From Tildeniella nuda ZEHNDER 1965/U140 (GTDB taxonomy: Bacteria > Cyanobacteriota > Cyanobacteriia > Leptolyngbyales > Leptolyngbyaceae): a DNA stretch of 64,000 nt. Location of the stretch: assembly GCA_019358895.1 (NCBI GenBank), contig JAHHIG010000015.1, forward strand, positions 62,001 to 126,000, in the 5' to 3' direction. Shown piece by piece: positions 47,241 through 55,020 of the stretch. The translations under genes and the position numbers were made by a program. Below the pieces are notes generated by a model. The model was not told the origin of the DNA and ran no database searches. It worked only from the letters and a program-made list of their open reading frames with translations. Positions within the stretch are counted from its first letter, which is position 1; each line of letters begins with the position of its first letter.

Positions 47241-48032
47241 ATGACTACACGAACACCGCTAAAAGTCGTCTCTTATCTGGCTCCAAACTGGTTTGGCTTC
47301 TATCAAGCGGTTACAGAGTTTTTGAGTCGAGTGCTGGCACAGGACGTGCAGCTTGTGCAAGGACAATCTGATCCGCTGGACGATCCAGCGTTGCTGCACG
47401 ATCAACTGGATCTTGCCTTCATCTGTGGGTTGCCGTTTGGTCGCTATTGCCAAATTGCGCCCTATCAATTGCAAGCGCTAGTCGCTCCAGTGATGCAAGC
47501 GCCTCGGTATCATAATCAGCCTATCTACTTTGCGGATGTGATTGTGAAAGCGTCGAGTGGCTTCACCGATTTGGAACGTTTGCAAGGGTCAACGTTTTGC
47601 TACAACGATCGGGGTTCTAACAGTGGCTATCATCTGGTACAGCAGCGCTTGCAGCATGATGAAGTGCTCCAACCTGTGTTTGATGCCGCGATCGCGTCCG
47701 GTTCCCATCAGCAATCGATCCGGTGGGTGCTGGCAGGACAGGCAGATTGGGCAGCGATCGACAGCACTGTGCTAGAACAAGCGCTGCGGGATGCTCCTGA
47801 ACTCGTGCAGCAGTTGCGGGTCGTCGCGTCCATTGGTCCCTCGCCGATGCCGCCGCTTGTTGCAGCAACGCATTTAGGGAAAGAAGTGATCGATCGCATT
47901 CAAGCAGCCATGCTTCAACCTGATGCAAACTTACAAGCGGCAATGCAACGCATGACAGTGCAACGCTATGCTGCGGTCAAATCGGCAGACTACGCGGTTT
48001 TTAACAACCGTTTGGCAGTGATGGAATGGTGA
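47241..48032 (+). CDS. PhnD-like substrate-binding-fold protein without signal peptide
   Basis: The 263-residue protein has the type 2 periplasmic-binding fold of the phosphate/phosphonate PhnD family: LKVVSYLAPNWFGFYQAVTEFL, LAFICGLPFGRY, YFADVIVKASSGFTDLERLQGSTFCYNDRGSNSGYHLVQQRL, and GQADWAAIDSTVLEQ. The N-terminus (MTTRTPLKVV) has no hydrophobic signal, so as annotated it stays in the cytoplasm. It may be an intracellular sensor or an enzyme-like relative rather than a transport component. Its 3' end overlaps the convergent TTC38-type gene by 43 bp. It shares the O2 region with sbpA. Confidence 0.85.
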   Translation: MTTRTPLKVVSYLAPNWFGFYQAVTEFLSRVLAQDVQLVQGQSDPLDDPALLHDQLDLAFICGLPFGRYCQIAPYQLQALVAPVMQAPRYHNQPIYFADVIVKASSGFTDLERLQGSTFCYNDRGSNSGYHLVQQRLQHDEVLQPVFDAAIASGSHQQSIRWVLAGQADWAAIDSTVLEQALRDAPELVQQLRVVASIGPSPMPPLVAATHLGKEVIDRIQAAMLQPDANLQAAMQRMTVQRYAAVKSADYAVFNNRLAVMEW

Positions 48033-49267
48033 GTACAGAGCGCAGAAGAGGCTGCCTTACGTTGGGCATTTTGGTAAATCTGCTTAAACAGAGCGCGTTG
48101 AGTGTGGCTACCGCCGATTTCTTGGAAGCGATGCATGACAGGCTTCAAGGCGGTAATTGCCATTAACCAGTCTTCCTGAGCGTGAGCGATCAGTCCCTGA
48201 GCGGTCGGAACGGCAATCTCAAGCCATGCCCGACGCTGAGACCGATCGACGGTTTGAGCATGGGCTTGCATACTTTGCAGCATCTCTGCGACCCATACCT
48301 TTTTGCCTGTCCGTGCCAGGGCATAAAGGGCGTGTAAATCTTGAAACGGTAAGGTGTGTTCATGCATGCGAGAGCGTAGGTAGAAACTTAACGTCTGCCA
48401 ACGATCGCCCACGTCAATGCCCTGTAACTCCAAGCGCAGGAGTAGGGCGATCGCTCCGACCTGATCTTTGGGGGTTTCTTTCCGGGCATGTCCCCATACA
48501 GAAGTGTCATACAACTCCAGTGTCGTTTGCCAATCGCCTTGCTTCAGGTAGTAAAGGGCAACATGCCACCAGTTGTGCGTTAGCAGCATCGAATTGCAGG
48601 TTGCCCAGGTATCCGCATGGCATTCCATCCAGGTGATGCCTTCAGCCACTCGCCCTTGAGTTTCCAGCACGTGGGCAACCGCATGTTGCGCCCACGGATC
48701 ATGACGGTTCAGAGCGATCGCTTTCCTTCCTATGGACTCTGCCTGCTTCAAGTCACCGCATTGCTCTAGCCCAAATGCCAGCATTCCATAAAGGTAATGA
48801 TTGTCTGAGTGAGCAGGCAGAACGGTTTCGGCAAGGCGCTTCAGGTTTGTCGCCTCGCCTCGGTAGAAGTAATGATATTGCCCCTGTTGGACTGAGATTA
48901 AATCCTGAGGGTAAGTGTGGGCGATCGCCTCATGCCATGAAATCGCTCGATCAATGGCTCCTATTGCCCAAGCATCGATCGCCTGTACATACCACTGCTC
49001 TCGCTGAGTGGCGTACAAAGCATGATGTCTAGCTGCTTTGAGATGACAGAGCGCTTGCTGGCGATCGACTGCATTTTCTTGAGAGAGGAAATAAGCAGCA
49101 GCGTAGGCATGAGCGATCGCGCAGGTTGGATCAGCAGCTAAAGCATTACTAATTGCATCTTCAGCCTCTTTGCCGTAGCTCAGTGCCTGATGCATGAAGT
49201 TGTTGAGGTGAGCAAGTGCGATCGATGAAACACTCGTCACTGCTAAGTCTTGGGCATCTTTGAGCAT
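47990..49267 (-). CDS. TTC38-type tetratricopeptide protein
   Basis: The 425-residue soluble protein is built of helical repeats and has TTC38-family landmarks: a repeat ending DPWAQHAVAHVLETQGRVAEGITWME, then LLTHNWWHVALYYLKQGDWQTTLELYD. Bacterial TTC38 homologues are uncharacterised. Operator O3 lies 51 bases upstream of the start codon, which ties the gene to the surrounding sulfur regulon. Its 3' end overlaps the convergent PhnD-like gene by 43 bp. Confidence 0.82.
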   Translation of the reverse strand: MLKDAQDLAVTSVSSIALAHLNNFMHQALSYGKEAEDAISNALAADPTCAIAHAYAAAYFLSQENAVDRQQALCHLKAARHHALYATQREQWYVQAIDAWAIGAIDRAISWHEAIAHTYPQDLISVQQGQYHYFYRGEATNLKRLAETVLPAHSDNHYLYGMLAFGLEQCGDLKQAESIGRKAIALNRHDPWAQHAVAHVLETQGRVAEGITWMECHADTWATCNSMLLTHNWWHVALYYLKQGDWQTTLELYDTSVWGHARKETPKDQVGAIALLLRLELQGIDVGDRWQTLSFYLRSRMHEHTLPFQDLHALYALARTGKKVWVAEMLQSMQAHAQTVDRSQRRAWLEIAVPTAQGLIAHAQEDWLMAITALKPVMHRFQEIGGSHTQRALFKQIYQNAQRKAASSALCTHHSITAKRLLKTA

Positions 49268-49317
49268 AGAGAACGTCTACAAATGGAACTCCACTACTGC
49301 ACGACATTAACACATAG

Positions 49318-49343
49318 TACGGTTTTTCGATAAACTAACCGTA
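49318..49343. promoter_or_regulatory. Candidate sulfur operator O3: TACGGTT-N12-AACCGTA
   Basis: Perfect 7-bp arms (extended by AG/CT to 9 bp) with a 12-base spacer. It is placed in the divergent region, nearer to the TTC38-type gene. Confidence 0.75.
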
Positions 49344-49386
49344 CTATGCTTCCACCCGCTCATGATAGCCATTCGAGTTTGGCTAT

Positions 49387-49460
49387 CAGCCTTCGCTGAA
49401 ATGCTCCTGTCCAGCCTTCACTGGAATTCTCCTGTCCAGCCTTCGCTGAAATTTTCCTCA
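49387..49460. repeat. Three tandem 25-bp repeats
   Basis: CAGCCTTCGCTGAAATT-type units begin at 49387, 49412 and 49437 with an exact 25-bp period and a few substitutions. They lie between operators O3 and O4. Confidence 0.85.
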
Positions 49461-49515
49461 AAAAGTCTTGCGAGGTTGAAGTATCTGTGACATACTCCGA
49501 ACTTGTTTGGATATT

Positions 49516-49541
49516 TACGGTAATCCTATAGATTAATCGTA
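49516..49541. promoter_or_regulatory. Candidate sulfur operator O4: TACGGTA-N12-AATCGTA
   Basis: The same 7-12-7 layout with a single mismatch in the right arm, 44 bases upstream of the sulfatase start. With O3 it brackets the divergent promoters of the TTC38-type and sulfatase genes. Confidence 0.6.
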
Positions 49542-49584
49542 GATTAAATTATTTGTTCTGTGAGGCATGGTAAGGAGCTTACGT

Positions 49585-51015
49585 ATGAGTCAGCACAAGT
49601 CACTAGGTTACAAGTCATCCAATTCATTCAGCCGCCGTCAGTTCATGGCAACTGCTGCCGCTGGGACTGCTGGAGCGTTGCTCGCTGGAGAATTGAAACA
49701 GCTTTCTGCTGTCGCTGCCACCCGTCGTCGTCCTAATGTGCTGTTCATTCTGACGGACGACCTGGGCTATGGTGACCTCAGCGTTGATGGTCAAACTGCT
49801 TATCAAACGCCAAATTTAGATCGGCTGGCGCAGGAAGGCACTCGCTTTACCAATGCGTATTCGGCTCAAACCGTTTGCACACCGACTCGCATTGCGTTCT
49901 TTACAGGACGCTATCCAGCACGGATACCCGTTGGTTTACAGGAACCACTCGCTTTTATTCGAGACATCGGCGATCGGGTTGGGTTGCCTGCTGAACAGCC
50001 CACGATCGCGTCTCTACTGAAACAGAACGGTTACGACACGGCGCTGGTCGGTAAATGGCATGGCGGGTATCCTCCTACCTATGGTCCCTGGCAGAATGGC
50101 TTTGATGAATTCTTTGGGCTACTGAGTGGTGGCATTGATTATTTCAGACACGTCGATGGCAATGGCGAACTGGATCTCTGGGAAGGTCGGGCACAAGGAC
50201 AGTCGGTCAACTATGCGCAAGTAAATGTCAGTGGTTATGCCACCGACTTGTTCACCGATCGTGCGGTTGAATTCGTTAAACGAGAGCGCGATCGTCCCTT
50301 CTATCTCAGCCTGCACTACAACGCCCCTCATTGGCCCTTTCAAGGTCCCGACGACAAAGCGCTGAGTGATGAACTGGTAGGGAGAGACAGCGTACCAAAC
50401 TGGATCAATAACGGTACACCTGCTTCTTACGCTGCATTGATGGAGCGCCTGGATCAGGGGGTTGGTAAAGTTCTGCAAGCACTGCAAGAATCGGGACAGG
50501 CGGACAATACGATCGTGGTGTTTACCAGCGACAACGGCGGCGAAAAGTTCTCAAATTTTGGACCCTATCAGGGTAGAAAAGGCAGTCTGTATGAAGGTGG
50601 CATTCGAGTACCTGCGTTCATTCGTTGGAACGGAGTCATCAAACCTAACCAGGTGACGGATCAGGTGTTGATTACACACGATTTGACGGCAACGCTTTTG
50701 GCGGCGACTCGCACAAAACCAGATCCACAATCCCCACTAGATGGAAAAAACCTGCTGCCTGTCCTGCAAGGACGCAAACCCGCCTCTGCTCGAACTCTGT
50801 TCTGGCGGTTTGGGGCAAACCCCGCAAATCGACAAAATGCCGTTCGCAGCGGTAAGTGGAAGTATTTGAGTATCAGAGGCAACGAGTTTCTGTTCGATCT
50901 CTCTACTGATCCTGGAGAAACCGTTAATCTCAAAGACGAGCGGTTGAAAACGTTTACGACGCTAAAAGCCCGATTTCAGGAATGGGAATCGCAAGTGTTG
51001 CCCTATGCAACCTAA
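49585..51015 (+). CDS. Tat-exported cysteine-type sulfatase (arylsulfatase family)
   Basis: Sulfatases release sulfate from organic sulfate esters. The product is 476 residues from the ATG at 49585, chosen because AAGGAG lies eight bases before it; ATG 49567 would place that Shine-Dalgarno inside the gene. A twin-arginine signal (SFSRRQFMATAAAGTAGALLAG) leads into PNVLFILTDDLGYGD, the calcium ligands. The formylglycine site is C98-T-P-T-R102, so the cysteine must be oxidised by a formylglycine-generating enzyme, which is encoded next. Further motifs are GKWHGG, FTSDNGGE and YEGGIRVPAFIRW. The stop codon is the TAA of repeat copy D. Confidence 0.93.
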   Translation: MSQHKSLGYKSSNSFSRRQFMATAAAGTAGALLAGELKQLSAVAATRRRPNVLFILTDDLGYGDLSVDGQTAYQTPNLDRLAQEGTRFTNAYSAQTVCTPTRIAFFTGRYPARIPVGLQEPLAFIRDIGDRVGLPAEQPTIASLLKQNGYDTALVGKWHGGYPPTYGPWQNGFDEFFGLLSGGIDYFRHVDGNGELDLWEGRAQGQSVNYAQVNVSGYATDLFTDRAVEFVKRERDRPFYLSLHYNAPHWPFQGPDDKALSDELVGRDSVPNWINNGTPASYAALMERLDQGVGKVLQALQESGQADNTIVVFTSDNGGEKFSNFGPYQGRKGSLYEGGIRVPAFIRWNGVIKPNQVTDQVLITHDLTATLLAATRTKPDPQSPLDGKNLLPVLQGRKPASARTLFWRFGANPANRQNAVRSGKWKYLSIRGNEFLFDLSTDPGETVNLKDERLKTFTTLKARFQEWESQVLPYAT

Positions 51016-51111
51016 GAGCTTGTTAAAAAATAACTGCACACTTTCAAAGCAGCTATGAGCTATCAGCTATCAGCTATCAGCTATCAGCTTTAAATTATGG
51101 GCTGACCGCTG
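51011..51111 (+). repeat. Composite hairpin repeat element, copy D
   Basis: It begins CCTAAGAGCTTGTTAAAA, ATAACTGCACACTTTC, then (ATCAGCT)5 and a final GGGCTGACCGCTGAC. The TAA near its left end is the stop codon of the sulfatase gene, as in copy C. Confidence 0.75.
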
Positions 51112-51164
51112 ACTAATCCAATGGACTGAATCTCCTCAAACATTTTTCTTTTGGTCTTACGCAA

Positions 51165-51229
51165 AGATCCCCGACTTCTACAAGGGCGCAGGCTTTGATG
51201 GCTAAGTTTTCATCAGAAGTCGGGGATCT
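51165..51229. repeat. AGATCCCCGACTTCTT-type palindrome, copy 2
   Basis: A perfect 15-bp inverted repeat, AGATCCCCGACTTCT (51165-51179) and its complement (51215-51229), with a 35-base loop, in the leader of the formylglycine-generating-enzyme gene. Confidence 0.8.
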
Positions 51230-51269
51230 AAACCCCTTGTACGTAAATCCTATTCTTCAAGCACGATCG

Positions 51270-52283
51270 ATGAAGCAACAGATTGGACAGCAGACGATCG
51301 ATAACCCGGTTTTAACCAGCCAGACTAAACGGAACGGTATGCCGCGATCGGGCAAGCCGCCTGACAAAAATATGGTTTGGGTTCCGGGCGGCACGTTTAC
51401 GATGGGGTCTGATGATCATTACCCTGAAGAAGCGCCTGCTCATGCAGTGACAGTCAGCGGTTTTTGGATGGATCAGTATGCCGTAACCAACAGGCAGTTC
51501 CAGCGGTTTGTCAAAGAAACAGGCTATGTTACTGTCGCTGAGCGATCGCCCAAACTGGAAGACTATCCAGGGGCATTACCAGAATTACTCGTAGCAGGCT
51601 CGCTGGTCTTTCAGCAACCGCATCGATCGGTTGATTTGCGCACGTGTTGCTGGTGGCGCTACATTCCAGGTGCCAACTGGCGACATCCTGAAGGACCCGG
51701 TAGCTCCATCAAAAAACGAGACCATCATCCTGTTGTTCATATTGCTTACGAAGATGCGGAAGCTTATGCAACTTGGGCAGGCAAACTACTGCCAACTGAG
51801 GCGCAATGGGAACGGGCTGCGCGTGGAGGTTTGGAAGAATCTGTTTACCCTTGGGGTGATGAATTGATGCCGCATGGAAACGTGATGGCAAATATCTGGC
51901 AGGGCGAATTTCCCTGGCAAAATTTGAAGTCGCGCCCACCTAGTCCAGAGGCGGTTGGCTCATATGCTCCCAATGGCTACGGTTTATACGATTTAGTGGG
52001 CAATGTTTGGGAGTGGACAGCGGACTGGTATCGATCGCACCTCACCCAAACCAGCCATCAATCCTGCTGCATCCCAGAGAATCCAACTGGAGGCGCGATC
52101 GAAGAAAGCTTTGATCCTGAACACGCAGCGGTGCAGATTCCTCGAAAAGTGCTTAAAGGTGGCTCTTTTCTATGTGCGTCTAATTACTGTAGCCGTTATC
52201 GATCGGCTGCGCGTCATGCAGAAACAGTGGATACCTCAACGTGTCACATCGGCTTTCGTTGTGTAGTAGACGGTTCGACTTGA
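51270..52283 (+). CDS. Formylglycine-generating enzyme (SUMF1 family)
   Basis: This enzyme oxidises the active-site cysteine of sulfatases to formylglycine. The product is 337 residues from the ATG at 51270; a longer reading from 51195 begins inside a palindromic repeat and is rejected. Signatures: MVWVPGGTFTMGSDDHYPEEAP, WMDQYAVTNRQFQRFV, HPVVHIAYEDAEAYATWAGKLLPTEAQWERAARGG, NVWEWTADWY, and the active site GGSFLCASNYCSRYRSAARH with the two cysteines of aerobic copper-dependent enzymes, ending HIGFRC. There is no signal peptide, so maturation occurs before folded Tat export of the sulfatase encoded just upstream. Confidence 0.95.
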   Translation: MKQQIGQQTIDNPVLTSQTKRNGMPRSGKPPDKNMVWVPGGTFTMGSDDHYPEEAPAHAVTVSGFWMDQYAVTNRQFQRFVKETGYVTVAERSPKLEDYPGALPELLVAGSLVFQQPHRSVDLRTCCWWRYIPGANWRHPEGPGSSIKKRDHHPVVHIAYEDAEAYATWAGKLLPTEAQWERAARGGLEESVYPWGDELMPHGNVMANIWQGEFPWQNLKSRPPSPEAVGSYAPNGYGLYDLVGNVWEWTADWYRSHLTQTSHQSCCIPENPTGGAIEESFDPEHAAVQIPRKVLKGGSFLCASNYCSRYRSAARHAETVDTSTCHIGFRCVVDGST

Positions 52284-52420
52284 TAGCGTGTCAATCAAAG
52301 CGAGTCTGTTTTTTGGAGAAGAACTCATCATCCAGTCATTCTTCTGCTTACGTACTGTCTATTTGAGAGCTGCGTGGCTGACTCAAAGACTTTATTGTTT
52401 ATCTACGGCTGCATTCCAAC

Positions 52421-52445
52421 GGCTTGCACTTCTGCGTACACAGCA
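52421..52445 (-). repeat. AVYAEVQA-encoding short repeat, copy 1
   Basis: A 25-base segment starting GGCTTGCACTTCTGCGTA differs by one base from 53400-53424. On the minus strand both encode A-V-Y-A-E-V-Q-A close to a stop codon, so they look like tails of the same gene family. Confidence 0.6.
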
Positions 52446-52460
52446 GCAAAACCCCCACTG

Positions 52461-52742
52461 CTATTGCGTTTCAGCCACTTCCATCATAGTCCAAATAGGT
52501 GATAATTTATTGGTTGATGGAATGCCGTCTTTGGGAAGCTCGTACGAGCCATCGTAACACGCAGAAATACCTATGACCTGAACTTCCATCAAACACAGCA
52601 GTGCGTTTGTACCAGTTACACGGTAGCGTGTAGAGCTGTAGTCCAGAATCAAAGCGTTTGGACTAATACATTTGTACTGTCGCTTCGTCTTCGATTGTTG
52701 ACCTAGCGTCGAGCGGCGAACAGGGTTCCTCTTCCTTGACAT
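52461..52742 (-). CDS. Hypothetical protein, weak support
   Basis: The product is about 93 residues from the ATG at 52742 (MSRKRNPVRRSTLGQQSKTKRQYKC): a basic N-terminus, then a beta-rich segment (ALILDYSSTRYRVTGTNALLCLMEVQVIG). A GGAG just upstream supports translation. It diverges from the next gene across about 100 bp. The family is not recognised; a frame change after its stop would join the AVYAEVQA tail, so the original gene may have been longer. Confidence 0.4.
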   Translation of the reverse strand: MSRKRNPVRRSTLGQQSKTKRQYKCISPNALILDYSSTRYRVTGTNALLCLMEVQVIGISACYDGSYELPKDGIPSTNKLSPIWTMMEVAETQ

Positions 52743-52840
52743 TCGCTCCGAATTCGATGCCCCACCCCAATTCAAAATAATCTAATAATCGCTCGTGGCA
52801 TACGCTAGAATCCTCTTACGTAATCAAAGGAGTTTTTGAC

Positions 52841-53137
52841 ATGCCCAGAGGTGGAGCAAGAATTGGTGCTGGTAGACCGCGCGGGTTCGCTCGTCGTGCA
52901 GAGGAGTTAGAAACTCTGTTCTACAAAAATGCGGACGTTGAATGGGGCTGGATTGGCGATCGCTTAATCTGCCAGGTAGCCTCGGGTGAGTACGCCCAGT
53001 ACCTTAAAAAGCGTCTTCTAGATCGGATGTCACGTGAGGCTGCATCTGAGGCTCTTTACGCATCGGATGGTGGTGACTTAGAGCCGATGAGAACTCTCGC
53101 GGCGACTGTCAGCCTCTCTTCCATCTGCGATCGCTGA
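52841..53137 (+). CDS. Small basic protein, phage or mobile-element type
   Basis: The product is 98 residues and begins MPRGGARIGAGRPRGFARRAEEL. The RGGARxGAGRP start is common in phage terminase small subunits and other mobile-element DNA-binding proteins. The rest is helical and charged with no specific match. AAAGGAG lies nine bases before the ATG. It lies in a gene-poor, mobile-looking stretch. Confidence 0.6.
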   Translation: MPRGGARIGAGRPRGFARRAEELETLFYKNADVEWGWIGDRLICQVASGEYAQYLKKRLLDRMSREAASEALYASDGGDLEPMRTLAATVSLSSICDR

Positions 53138-53160
53138 ATCCATCACCCCCAAAAACCATC

Positions 53161-53189
53161 AAAAAAAAAGGGGCTGTTTTTAGCCCTTA
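53161..53189 (-). terminator. Minus-strand rho-independent terminator
   Basis: The stem AAGGGGCT (53168-53175) and AGCCCTT (53182-53188) has a GTTTTT loop. On the minus strand it is followed by nine T (53169-53161). It probably terminated the decayed minus-strand gene whose tail ends at 53376. Confidence 0.6.
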
Positions 53190-53328
53190 AAATTACCACC
53201 CAGCAAACCATCATCAAAACTCATCACTAAAACCATCACTCAAAAAACACTGCCTATTTTCTGACACAAATGAAGAGGCGTGTCAGACCATCGCTAAATC
53301 GATATGCATTTATGCAGTGCTAAAACGA

Positions 53329-53523
53329 TGGACTAAAAGTGGACTAACGGTAGAATCGGCGTTTGAACGATCGTACTACCGCCAAACCCGCTCGCCCTGG
53401 GCTTGCACTTCTGCGTAGACAGCAATTAACCAAGCCTCAGCTTTTATCACAAAATGCTTCCAGTGAGGGCTTTCGCAGCATTGCTGCAAGTCTTTTAAAA
53501 ACACTGGACTAAAATTGGACTAA
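53329..53523. repeat. Paired GGACTAA direct repeats
   Basis: TGGACTAAAAGTGGACTAA (53329-53347) and TGGACTAAAATTGGACTAA (53505-53523) agree at 18 of 19 bases. Each contains two GGACTAA units 11 bases apart. They flank a gene remnant and could be recombination or protein-binding sites. Confidence 0.6.
53376..53505 (-). pseudogene. C-terminal remnant of an unidentified gene
   Basis: The minus-strand frame reads VFKDLQQCCESPHWKHFVIK, AEAWLIAVYAEVQAQGERVW, R, stop. It has no start codon, is protein-like in composition, and shares AVYAEVQA with a second tail at about 52400-52460. Upstream it stops at an in-frame TAG inside the GGACTAA repeat. The parent family is not recognised. Confidence 0.45.
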
Positions 53524-53868
53524 ATTATCGAGTGTTCTTGGGCGCTGCGATCGCAGTCGGGTTCCTAAACAAGTTGCACCATTGCCCCTTCAGCGTGAGA
53601 ACGCTACGCAAGCAGATCTCACGCCTGACTTAGGAACGGACAGAGCAAAGCAATTCTTCGTCTCGCCGTCTCTTTTAAGACTCGGTGTGGGTCTTAAAGA
53701 GAGAGCAATTGTCTCAAATAAGATCAGCTCCGTACGATCGTCCGACGATCGTCTGAAAGCTGATTCACAACACTCTGCTGTGTCTACTTAAAAAGCTTGT
53801 TGCAGTGCAGTACTCAAAGTAGTCGGCTCCATGCTCCCCGTAATTCAAACGGCGACTTCTCAAACCCC
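53524..53868. other. Gene-poor spacer with GTCTC motifs
   Basis: There is no supported gene. Several GTCTC/GAGAC-like motifs cluster at about 53658-53725, a smaller version of the array at 54494-54715. A frame from 53582 is open for 69 codons but has a TTG start and no protein-like features. Confidence 0.4.
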
Positions 53869-54297
53869 TTAGCGACGCTTAAACAGTGCACCGAGGCGAT
53901 CTTTTATTTGCGCGATCGCGCCTTCAAGTTTGGCATTACCGCCAGGTTGTGGTGCGACTGCTAGCTGAATCGGCTCATCCTTAAACTCCTTGAGCCGATA
54001 ACCATACTCCAATTGGGTCTGATGCTTCCTTAGCACTGGAAAAAGGCGAAACGCACCCTGAAGAAGATTATCTTGACTGTCAAAAATCGCTCGGTTGATC
54101 TGATCCGATCGCTTCACAGCGAGCGATCCCACCGGATACCAGGCTTTTTTGCCCTGAATACGAATATAAATCTCAAAGTCCGGAATGCCTTCAGCCTTCA
54201 GCTTGTCATATCGTTTTACTGCTTCAGTCCGCACCGCAGCCCGTTTCGATACATTTGGTACTGGCTGAGCTTTACCAAATCCAGAATTAGCTGCCAT
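53869..54297 (-). CDS. HHL1-like conserved photosynthetic-lineage protein
   Basis: The product is 142 residues from the ATG at 54297 (MAANSGFGKAQPVPNVSKRAAVRTEA), with AGGTGA six bases upstream. The block EIYIRIQGKKAWYPVGSLAVKRSDQINRAIFDSQDNLLQGAFRLFPVLRKHQTQLEYGYRLKEFKDEPIQLAV is the core shared with cyanobacterial proteins and, as far as I recall, with the plant chloroplast protein HHL1, which is linked to photosystem II protection in high light. The C-terminal GAIAQIKDRLGALFKRR is a basic amphipathic helix. Confidence 0.75.
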   Translation of the reverse strand: MAANSGFGKAQPVPNVSKRAAVRTEAVKRYDKLKAEGIPDFEIYIRIQGKKAWYPVGSLAVKRSDQINRAIFDSQDNLLQGAFRLFPVLRKHQTQLEYGYRLKEFKDEPIQLAVAPQPGGNAKLEGAIAQIKDRLGALFKRR

Positions 54298-54303
54298 ATT
54301 CAA

Positions 54304-55020
54304 TCACCTGTAGTTCCTTAATAAAAGTTTACTTTATTTTCAGAAATTAACTTCTGCCCTCTGCCCTCTGCCCTCTGCCTTAAACCCCAAAACCTGCACC
54401 TCACTCAAATGAGAACCGCAATTTACCTCTAAGCAACAATTCTTGTGAAGGTGAGAAGGAACCTACACTTGCATACCCAAGAACTTAAAATGCGTCTCAA
54501 TGTCTCGAATAAGACTCAATCTAAGTCTTAACTCAAGTCTTTTCATCTCATGTGAGACATGTGTGTCTAACGTATCTTAAACGAGTCTCAAGAGAGACCT
54601 AACCGCTAAGCGTAGGCTTTTATTGTCTCGCGTGTCTCAATTTAGTCTTGCCGTAAGTCTTGAGTTGAATCCCATAGTCTTAAATGAGACAAATCGGCAG
54701 CACGTCTCTCCACCAAGATGTCAACTATATGAATTGTGTGTTCATATAATTGATGTTGAGCCGATGACATCAAACTGTTGACATTAAGTAAAAGCAGGGA
54801 TGACTAAACAAAGGTCTTGAGCCAATGCATCCTGTGCTGTTACCCTTTTGTCTTGCTAGGCGACTCAAGCCGAAAGCATAAGAAAAGCGACGATACAAGC
54901 AAACACCTGTACCTCTCTTTTTCAATGTTGAAAGAGTTTGAGGAATGAATTTGAGGAAAACTCTCTAGTTCCGTTTCGCTAGCTCCGCTGCTGTTTTGAT
55001 TGAAACAAAGCTGACTTAAA
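54304..55020. other. Long intergenic region with repeats
   Basis: It holds a (TGCCCTC) heptamer tract at about 54354-54380, a dense GTCTC/GAGAC and AGTCTT array at 54494-54715, and a TATATGAATTGTGTGTTCATATAA inverted repeat at about 54727-54750. The rest is the upstream region of the PAS kinase. No gene or structured RNA is recognised. Confidence 0.5.
54494..54715. repeat. Dense array of GTCTC/GAGAC pentamers
   Basis: Nine GTCTC or GAGAC and about six AGTCTT or AAGACT motifs occur in about 220 bp, in both orientations and with irregular spacing. Chance would give well under one pentamer copy. There is no coding potential. Confidence 0.65.

Noticed and set aside
49387-49460. 25-bp tandem repeats as regulatory iterons of the sulfatase promoter
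   Set aside because: Only three copies with substitutions and no link to the operator arms; kept as a repeat without a role.
51195-51269. Longer start for the formylglycine-generating enzyme
   Set aside because: The extra residues come from a palindromic repeat found elsewhere in the window.
53582-53791. 69-codon plus-strand frame in the GTCTC-rich spacer
   Set aside because: TTG start without ribosome-binding site, no family resemblance, lies in repeat-rich DNA.
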